A stretch of 19,651 bases of DNA, from the NCBI GenBank assembly GCA_039815365.1, contig JBCBZK010000064.1, forward strand, positions 1 through 19,651. Reading direction: 5' to 3'. Each line of letters begins with the position of its first letter. Within the stretch, counting starts at the first letter, position 1. Position numbers and translations under genes: made by a program. Below are positions 14,771 through 19,651 of this stretch, piece after piece. The stretch is from CALBPI01 sp039815365. Lineage in GTDB: Bacteria; Pseudomonadota; Gammaproteobacteria; Steroidobacterales; Woeseiaceae. The notes under the pieces were generated by a model. That model was not told where the DNA came from. It saw nothing but the letters and a program-made list of their open reading frames with translations, and did no database searches.

Positions 14771-14986
14771 TGTTTACCCTACTCGTCTGCGTGGATGACA
14801 GTGCTTGGCCACGCAATCAATAACCGCCGGCACGACGACCGCTTGATCCGCGGAAATATACCCTTGGAAAAACCGATTCACCACGAGCATTCGCTGCCGC
14901 ATGGTAGCGCAATCAACCCGCCGTTACGAAGCACCGCAGCGGTGATAGTGTATCCTTGGCAAGTCACGTTTCAGTAGGTCATCGCT

Positions 14987-15505
14987 ATGAACACAACGCG
15001 TATTTTGCTCTTGTCCACCGCCTGTCTGTTGTTATTGACAACCAGCGCCAAAGCCAATCATCACGAACAGGACGCAACGGCGCAAAAGCGTTTCACCAAG
15101 ACACAGCAACCGCTGGTAGATTTGTTAACAACATTTTTGCACGGCGCAAGTTATGGCAAGCGACAAGCGCACGACCGGTTTTGGCATGACGATCTGATCT
15201 ACACATCGTCAAACGGCACGCGCACCGACAAAGCGCAAATATTAAGCGGCATCTCTGAAGACCCATCGACGCCTGCGGAAGAACCGCCGACATTGTTCTC
15301 GGCAGATGATATTCAGGTTGTCATGCTCAGCAAGAGTGCCGCCGTCATTGCGTTCAAGCTCGTCGCCGCACCCAACGACGCAGCGAAGACACCTTCACCG
15401 GCGACGAATTACTACTTCAATACTGGCACCTTCGTTAAGGAGCGCGGCGAATGGCGCGCGATTGCGTGGCAGGCGACAACCAAAGCCAAGGGCACAACAG
15501 AATGA
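14987..15505 (+). CDS. Secreted NTF2/SnoaL-like (DUF4440-type) protein
   Basis: 172 residues with a clear signal peptide (LLLSTACLLLLTTSAKA, cleavage near 24). The mature part has the NTF2-like pattern: an N-terminal helix (TQQPLVDLLTTFLHGASYG), the HDRFWHDDLIYTSSNGTRTDKAQILSGI strand-helix unit that is typical of DUF4440, then beta strands ending NTGTFVKERGEWRAIAWQAT. Such domains are small open cones that either bind a hydrophobic ligand or act as simple enzymes; no function can be assigned. Its stop overlaps the ATG of the amidohydrolase (ATGA), so the two are co-translated, suggesting a shared periplasmic task. The ribosome site is weak (AGTAGG). Confidence 0.8.
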   Translation: MNTTRILLLSTACLLLLTTSAKANHHEQDATAQKRFTKTQQPLVDLLTTFLHGASYGKRQAHDRFWHDDLIYTSSNGTRTDKAQILSGISEDPSTPAEEPPTLFSADDIQVVMLSKSAAVIAFKLVAAPNDAAKTPSPATNYYFNTGTFVKERGEWRAIAWQATTKAKGTTE

Positions 15506-17181
15506 TTAGAAACATAGCCTTCGTCAGCGCAATGACGACCGCTCTTGTACTCGTTGGCTGCGGTGACAAAAACGCATCGCAAGTCGAGCTACAAGCGGTC
15601 GATACCGTTATTACGAATGCCAACGGATACACACCGACGGCAGACGGTCTCGTTACATTTTCTACCATGGTCATTGATGACGGACGCATCGTTGCGATCG
15701 GTGCGCCAACTGTCACCGAACGTTACGCCGCCGACCTGGTCATCGACCTTGACGGTGCGACCGTGCTGCCAGGCCTGATCGATGCGCATGGCCACGTATC
15801 AAGTTTGGGTCGCCTGCGCAAAACGCTGGACCTTGCCGGCATTACCAGCCTTGACGCGACACTCGGCCGAATTGCGAGCTACGATTCAAGCTTAAGTGAC
15901 GGACAACAATGGCTCTTGGGCCGCGGATGGAACCAGGTGCTCTGGACCGAAAAACGATTCCCGACAGCTGCTGATCTAGACGCTATCGTGCCAGACCGAC
16001 CGATCCTGCTGAATCGCGTTGACGGTCACGCAGCGTGGGCTAACAGCAGCGCACTGGCATTGGCTGGCATCGACAAAAACACACCTGACCCTGCCGGTGG
16101 CAAGATTTTGCGTGATGATGCCGGCGACGCGACGGGTGTGCTGATCGACAACGCGATGTCACTCGTGTTTAACGTCATTCCACCGGAAAGCCGCGAAGAC
16201 ACTCGCAACTACATTGATGTTGCATTGGACGAACTTGCCAGTCTCGGGATTACGTCAGTTCACGATGCAGGCTCGACCACAACCGAAATCGCGCTGTACA
16301 AAGAGCTTGCCGACGAAGGTGACATGGCAATACGCGTATCTGCCATGCTCAGCGGTGCTAAAACGCTGGCAGAGTTCGACGCGCCGATCGAAGGCTATGC
16401 CGACGACATGTTCGAAGTCACCAGCGTGAAGTTTTATGCGGACGGCGCTCTGGGCAGCCGTGGCGCAGCCATGATCGAACCTTATAGCGATGACCACAGT
16501 AACCACGGTTTGTTGTTTGCTACCGCCGACGAGATCGCATCTGACGTCGGTGACGCGCACGACAAAGGTTTCGCTGCCAATATTCATGCGATTGGCGATG
16601 CGGCTAACCAGGCAGTGCTCGATGCATTCGAAACCACCAATGGTGGCTCATCCCAATTCAACGACCGGGTTGAACATGCGCAGATCATTACTCTGGAAGA
16701 CATCGAGCGGTACGCACGACTCGGTATCATTGCGTCAGTTCAACCGACGCATGCGACCAGCGACAAAAACATGGCAGAAGATCGCATTGGCTCGGAGCGC
16801 ATCAAAGGCGCGTACGCTTGGCGTAGGTTGCTCGACGCCGGCGTTCGCCTAGCCGGTGGCTCAGACTTTCCGGTAGAAAAACCCGACATGTTTGATGGCT
16901 TGTTCGCTGCTGTCACGCGGCAAAGCAAAGACGGTGCACCGCCTGACGGATGGTATCCGGATCAAGCGCTGACCCGAGAGGAAACACTGGCGTTGTTCTC
17001 TCTCTGGGCCGCGGACTCAGTCGGTCAGGCAGACCAGATTGGCTCACTCGAAACCGGCAAATGGGCTGATTTTATTGTCATCGACCGCGACTACTTTGAA
17101 ATCCCCGCCAGTGACATCTGGAAAATACAAGTACAGCAAACCTGGGTTGCGGGTGACCCTGCCTTCACACGCGCCGAATAA
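15502..17181 (+). CDS. Lipoprotein amidohydrolase, YtcJ/Amidohydro_3 family
   Basis: 559 residues from the ATG at 15502; an upstream start at 15451 would precede the signal. The lipobox LVGC places the acylated Cys at 20, so the enzyme is anchored to a periplasmic membrane face. The metal-dependent TIM-barrel motifs are complete: DAHGHV (H96, H98), the carboxylated-Lys region VTSVKFYADGALGSRG, IHAIGD, EHAQII, and GGSDFPVE near the C-terminus, followed by the small beta domain closing (SLETGKWADFIVIDRD). YtcJ-family proteins hydrolyse amides such as N-acyl or formamide compounds, but most substrates are unknown. Coupled by ATGA to the DUF4440-type protein and 24 nt before glyoxalase II. Confidence 0.92.
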   Translation: MIRNIAFVSAMTTALVLVGCGDKNASQVELQAVDTVITNANGYTPTADGLVTFSTMVIDDGRIVAIGAPTVTERYAADLVIDLDGATVLPGLIDAHGHVSSLGRLRKTLDLAGITSLDATLGRIASYDSSLSDGQQWLLGRGWNQVLWTEKRFPTAADLDAIVPDRPILLNRVDGHAAWANSSALALAGIDKNTPDPAGGKILRDDAGDATGVLIDNAMSLVFNVIPPESREDTRNYIDVALDELASLGITSVHDAGSTTTEIALYKELADEGDMAIRVSAMLSGAKTLAEFDAPIEGYADDMFEVTSVKFYADGALGSRGAAMIEPYSDDHSNHGLLFATADEIASDVGDAHDKGFAANIHAIGDAANQAVLDAFETTNGGSSQFNDRVEHAQIITLEDIERYARLGIIASVQPTHATSDKNMAEDRIGSERIKGAYAWRRLLDAGVRLAGGSDFPVEKPDMFDGLFAAVTRQSKDGAPPDGWYPDQALTREETLALFSLWAADSVGQADQIGSLETGKWADFIVIDRDYFEIPASDIWKIQVQQTWVAGDPAFTRAE

Positions 17182-17205
17182 CCTCTTTGCCAGGAACACA
17201 GACTG

Positions 17206-17997
17206 ATGCTTATCGAACAAATCTGGGTCGGCAACGACTACCGCAATTTTAATTACCTGATTGCTTGCAGCGAAACCGGCGAGGCGCTGGCGATCGATCC
17301 GTTGGACTTTCGTCAGTGTTTGTCGACCGCTGAGGCCAAAGGCTGGGAAATCACGCAAGTACTCAACACGCACGAGCACCCGGATCATATTGGTGGCAAC
17401 AAGGCGGTCGTGTCTGCAACGGGCGCCAAGCTCATTGCCCACAAAGATTCCGGCGACAAGATTCGCGGTATCGACCGCGGTGTCGGCGCTGGCGATATCA
17501 TTAAGGTTGGCAAGACTGTCGAGCTTGAGTGCCTGGATACGCCGGGGCACACCATGTGCCACATCTGCCTGCTGGCGCACGGCGATGATGCGGCGCTATT
17601 CAGTGGCGATACACTGTTTAACGCAGGTGCCGGCAACTGCCACAACGGTGGACACCCGGAGCAGCTCTATGAAACGTTCGAAGCCCAACTCACAAGCTTG
17701 GGCGACAACACCCGCCTGTACCCAGGCCACGAATACCTGTCGGCAAATTTGAAATTCACGCTGGATCGCGAACCTGACAACGCCGCAGCGAGTGCGTTGC
17801 TTGCAGATATTGAAGACATGGATGAGAACGACCCTGTGGTAACAACGCTTGGCCAGGAGAAAGACATCAACACGTTTTTCCGTCTGGAATCTGCGAGCGT
17901 GATTGAGCAGCTCCAGGTGAAGTTTCCCGACATGTCGGCCAATCCCAGCCCGAAAGAGGTTTTTCTGAAGCTACGCGAGTTACGTAATAGCTGGTAA
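17206..17997 (+). CDS. gloB: Hydroxyacylglutathione hydrolase (glyoxalase II), metallo-beta-lactamase fold
   Basis: 263 residues (E. coli GloB 251). It hydrolyses S-lactoylglutathione to lactate and glutathione, finishing methylglyoxal detoxification in the cytoplasm. Metal motif THEHPDH (H56, H58, D60, H61), then DTPGHTMCHICL (His), SGDTLFNAGAGNC (bridging Asp) and YPGHEYLSANLKF (last His). The GHEYxxxNLxF block and the C-terminal helical substrate domain (NPSPKEVFLKLRELR) are specific to glyoxalase II rather than general MBL hydrolases. The usual THHHxDH is THEHPDH here, and the usual GCGRLFEG is AGAGNCHNGG, so it is a divergent member. AGGAA lies about 11 nt upstream. Its last 18 bases overlap the convergent kinase gene. 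Confidence 0.9.
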   Translation: MLIEQIWVGNDYRNFNYLIACSETGEALAIDPLDFRQCLSTAEAKGWEITQVLNTHEHPDHIGGNKAVVSATGAKLIAHKDSGDKIRGIDRGVGAGDIIKVGKTVELECLDTPGHTMCHICLLAHGDDAALFSGDTLFNAGAGNCHNGGHPEQLYETFEAQLTSLGDNTRLYPGHEYLSANLKFTLDREPDNAAASALLADIEDMDENDPVVTTLGQEKDINTFFRLESASVIEQLQVKFPDMSANPSPKEVFLKLRELRNSW

Positions 17998-18753
17998 CGT
18001 CAGACGCCATAACGCGGCTATTGCGGCATGCGTGCTGCGTTCGCGCGCGATCGCCATCTCGTCTGCCGCGACGTGCGGCAGCACCGCAGTGTAACCGTCC
18101 AGCAGCGATCGCTGATCGCCATCGTCAAGATCAAACCCGTCGACAACGACTGCAATATCGAACCACCGCGACGCCGGACCTGCATACTCCCAATCGATGA
18201 GTAGCGGTGTTGTGTCGCCGACGATATTGCCTGGACCTGGGTCGCGATGGCACAACACTGTTTCGGCGTTGTCTCGCTTGCGCTCATTGTCTGCAATACA
18301 ACTCACGAGCGTCGCCACGTGTGCCTCGTGTCGCGCGTCCGCCATGGCAGCATAGGCATGTGCTGCCGCGGTCAGGCTGGTCCGGCGGACACTAACGGCG
18401 TCGCCCAAGGCATGCAACGTCGCGAGTTGTTGCCCAACGGCGCGCCACATCGTGATCGATGGCGTTATCGGCGTAAACGCCCATTCGGCAATAAAGCTCT
18501 TGGCATCGGCGTCTACCCACAGCAGTGCAGGTGCGACCGATGCGTCAGCCGCCCGCCGATGACTGGCGATTTCAAACGCAAAATCACACGCCGCCGTGCT
18601 GTCGCCTACCACAGGCGATCGCACGGTCAGCACAGCGAGGCGCCCATCGAAACGCACTTGCCAGACCTCACTGCGCTCACTGTCCAATGGTCGCAACGCG
18701 ACAATGCGACAACCTGTCGCATCGCTCGCGCGTTGACACAGAGACTCAATCAC
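17980..18753 (-). CDS. Aminoglycoside phosphotransferase/choline-kinase-fold small-molecule kinase, probably thiamine kinase-like
   Basis: 257 residues from the GTG at 18753, which overlaps the PnuC-family stop (GTGA); a GTG at 18798 would overlap by 48 bases and adds only Arg-rich sequence. The C-terminal lobe has the catalytic VLCHRDPGPGNIV (H169, D171, N176) and the metal-binding LLIDWEYAGPASRWFDIAVV (D187), typical of the APH/choline/thiamine kinase fold. The N-lobe (SEVWQVRFDGRLAVLTVRSP) is short. Coupled to a PnuC/PnuT transporter and a thiamine-binding YkoF protein, it most likely phosphorylates imported thiamine to trap it, like E. coli ThiK (YcfN); choline or other substrates remain possible. 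The gene converges on gloB, overlapping by 18 bases. Confidence 0.85.
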   Translation of the reverse strand: MIESLCQRASDATGCRIVALRPLDSERSEVWQVRFDGRLAVLTVRSPVVGDSTAACDFAFEIASHRRAADASVAPALLWVDADAKSFIAEWAFTPITPSITMWRAVGQQLATLHALGDAVSVRRTSLTAAAHAYAAMADARHEAHVATLVSCIADNERKRDNAETVLCHRDPGPGNIVGDTTPLLIDWEYAGPASRWFDIAVVVDGFDLDDGDQRSLLDGYTAVLPHVAADEMAIARERSTHAAIAALWRLTLPAIT

Positions 18754-19364
18754 AATGCCACGCGCAACTCGCCGGCGTCCCGCCACGATGACTTCCACGC
18801 CACGTAACCAAACGGGATCATGAACAGATAGACAACAAACAATAGACCTGTCAGCGGCAAACCACGCTCAAAACACAGCGCAGCCGACACCAGATCGATC
18901 GCAACCCAATACCACCAGTTCTCCAGCACTTCGCGTGCGGTCAACCAAGTCGCCCAGACCGCTGTCCACGTTGTAAACGCGTCGACCGCGGGCAATACCT
19001 GATCCGTATAGCGCGTCAGCAACGTCGCACTTAAGGCAATCAGTACGGCAATCACGAGCGCCGCCGCGATATGCGACTGTGCACGAAGCACAACAACCGG
19101 CGCAGCTGCCGTTGTCGTGGCGCCCTGCCGCCATCGATAGAATCCGTATACCGCCATCACCATGTAGAACAGATTCAGCGTGCTCTCCATGTACAACGAC
19201 ACATTGCCAAACAGATAGATGTACAACGCGGTACTGACGAAAGCACAGGGCCAGCACCATACCGATTGACGGATCGCAAGTACGAGGTAGGCAATTGCCA
19301 GCGTAACAGCGATGCCCTCAAGGACGCTCATCGCCGCCATTTGGGCTGCGAGTAACTCGGTCAC
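18750..19364 (-). CDS. pnuT: PnuC-family vitamin transporter (PnuT-like, probably thiamine)
   Basis: 204 residues from the GTG at 19364, which overlaps the YkoF-type stop (GTGA); ATGs at 19340 or 19331 (MSVLEGIAVTL) are alternatives. About seven membrane helices. PnuC-family signatures: ESTLNLFYMVMAVYGFYRW in the middle, then TAREVLENWWYWVAIDLVSA and LTGLLFVVYLFMIPFGYVAW at the C-terminus. PnuC carries nicotinamide riboside, PnuT thiamine and PnuX riboflavin, all by facilitated diffusion with trapping by phosphorylation. The thiamine choice rests on its neighbours: an upstream thiamine-binding YkoF-type gene, a TonB-receptor end, and a downstream kinase. Substrate cannot be read from the sequence alone. 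Confidence 0.85.
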   Translation of the reverse strand: MTELLAAQMAAMSVLEGIAVTLAIAYLVLAIRQSVWCWPCAFVSTALYIYLFGNVSLYMESTLNLFYMVMAVYGFYRWRQGATTTAAAPVVVLRAQSHIAAALVIAVLIALSATLLTRYTDQVLPAVDAFTTWTAVWATWLTAREVLENWWYWVAIDLVSAALCFERGLPLTGLLFVVYLFMIPFGYVAWKSSWRDAGELRVAL

Positions 19365-19597
19365 AAGGGCAACAGCTTCATTACAAAGATGCACTTGCCG
19401 TGTTGTTCGAAGCTGGTTCGTATCTCGCGTTGCATCGCCTGCATTAAGACGTCGAGCTCGCCCGTGATTTGCGTGCTCATCTCGTTCGTCACAACCACTA
19501 ACGCCGGGTAGCTGTTAAAGCGCTGAATGACATCCTTGATGGCAGGGATATAGTCATTCGCGAGGGGATACAAAGAGACATCCATTCTTGCTTGCAT
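19361..19597 (-). CDS. YkoF-type thiamine/hydroxymethylpyrimidine-binding domain protein
   Basis: 78 residues from the ATG at 19597, preceded by GGAG 9 nt upstream; a TTG at 19612 would lie inside the preceding coding end. The sequence (MDVSLYPLANDYIPAIKDVI, then VVVTNEMSTQITGELDVLMQAM, ending CIFVMKLLPL) matches the small ferredoxin-like YkoF/MTH1187 thiamine-binding fold, with conserved YPL and MST-x-I-x-GE. Bacillus YkoF has two such domains; this is a single-domain form. It has no signal peptide, so it is presumably cytoplasmic and may hand thiamine or HMP to the kinase. Its start lies 4 nt after the stop of the upstream outer-membrane protein and its stop overlaps the transporter start. 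Confidence 0.8.
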   Translation of the reverse strand: MQARMDVSLYPLANDYIPAIKDVIQRFNSYPALVVVTNEMSTQITGELDVLMQAMQREIRTSFEQHGKCIFVMKLLPL

Positions 19598-19601
19598 ATT
19601 A

Positions 19602-19651
19602 TTATTCTCCAAAACGCCAATCGACGCTGATGCCGACTTGCCTGCGGTCGC
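19602..19651 (-). CDS. C-terminus of an outer-membrane protein, probably TonB-dependent receptor (partial)
   Basis: Only the last 15 complete codons are in the window: DRRQVGISVDWRFGE then TAA. The alternating hydrophobic pattern with aromatic residues (GISVDWRF) is what the last beta strand of an outer-membrane barrel looks like, and this frame alone is open to the window edge with a stop placed just before the next gene. In vitamin-scavenging operons of this type the first gene is commonly a TonB-dependent receptor; that identity is context inference. The ribosome site of the YkoF-type gene lies within its last codons. Confidence 0.55.
   Translation of the reverse strand, partial: DRRQVGISVDWRFGE

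Noticed and set aside
14771..14986. Short frame on the minus strand (GTG start, ~29 codons, ending CGSECSW) and a 60-codon plus-strand frame in the gap
   Set aside because: Too short, no ribosome site, no recognisable domain; the gap more likely just holds two promoters, though I could not pick convincing hexamers.

Overview
The window (about 57% G+C, 19 real or partial genes, no tRNA, rRNA, insertion sequence or CRISPR seen) looks like a chromosomal segment of a marine or otherwise environmental gammaproteobacterium. This rests on protein character: a Tat-exported HiPIP, E. coli-like RimK, glyoxalase II, TonB/PnuT-type vitamin uptake and a CRP-like operator. It is inference, not a database result. 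The first ~98 bases do not belong: they are AT-rich and encode, on the + strand, a piece of what looks like a Bacteroidota Skp/OmpH protein. They cut a histidine kinase gene inside its ATPase domain, which is best explained by a chimeric contig end.

Layout. (1) 63-2241, minus strand: a TPR sensor kinase with its own sigma70-like promoter and a CRP-like site near -61. (2) 2296-8932, minus strand: a compact run of six genes in the order FAH-family hydrolase, RimB-like retropepsin/zinc-protease-family protein, RimK glutamate ligase, M14 aspartoacylase-like hydrolase, CoxL/XdhB-type molybdenum subunit, membrane protein. Overlaps (ATGA, TTGA, GTGGCTGA) or 15-20 nt gaps separate them, so the run reads as one operon built around amino-acid ligation and hydrolysis. 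(3) 8979-13421: a photoreactivation island. An atypical cryptochrome/photolyase, ending in a consensus beta-clamp-binding motif, runs leftward. Rightward runs a fused class II photolyase plus renalase-like flavoprotein, translationally coupled to a DUF2256-DUF3253 protein. A 112-bp divergent intergenic region separates the two sides. (4) 13426-14770, minus strand: a histidine phosphatase, then a strong promoter, a C-rich ~121-nt structured RNA with a perfect intrinsic terminator, then the HiPIP gene reached only by read-through. (5) 14987-17997, plus strand: a secreted NTF2/DUF4440-like protein, a lipoprotein YtcJ-type amidohydrolase and glyoxalase II. (6) 17980-19651, minus strand: a vitamin-scavenging operon, read as the TonB-dependent receptor C-terminus, a YkoF-type thiamine-binding protein, a PnuC/PnuT transporter and a small-molecule kinase. 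This is most simply a thiamine uptake and trapping route.

Start codons were chosen mostly from four-base stop/start overlaps (ATGA, GTGA, TTGA), which recur at six junctions and repeatedly favour GTG or TTG starts. No gene-free stretch exceeds 300 bases. The longest are 13768-14050, which holds the structured RNA and its promoter, and 14771-14986, which must hold the promoters of the histidine phosphatase and of the DUF4440-type gene but shows no convincing hexamers.

The best candidates for something undescribed are the 13815-13935 RNA with three UCCCC motifs, the photolyase-renalase fusion with its coupled zinc-ribbon partner, the clamp-binding tail on the other photolyase, and the RimK writer / M14 eraser operon.
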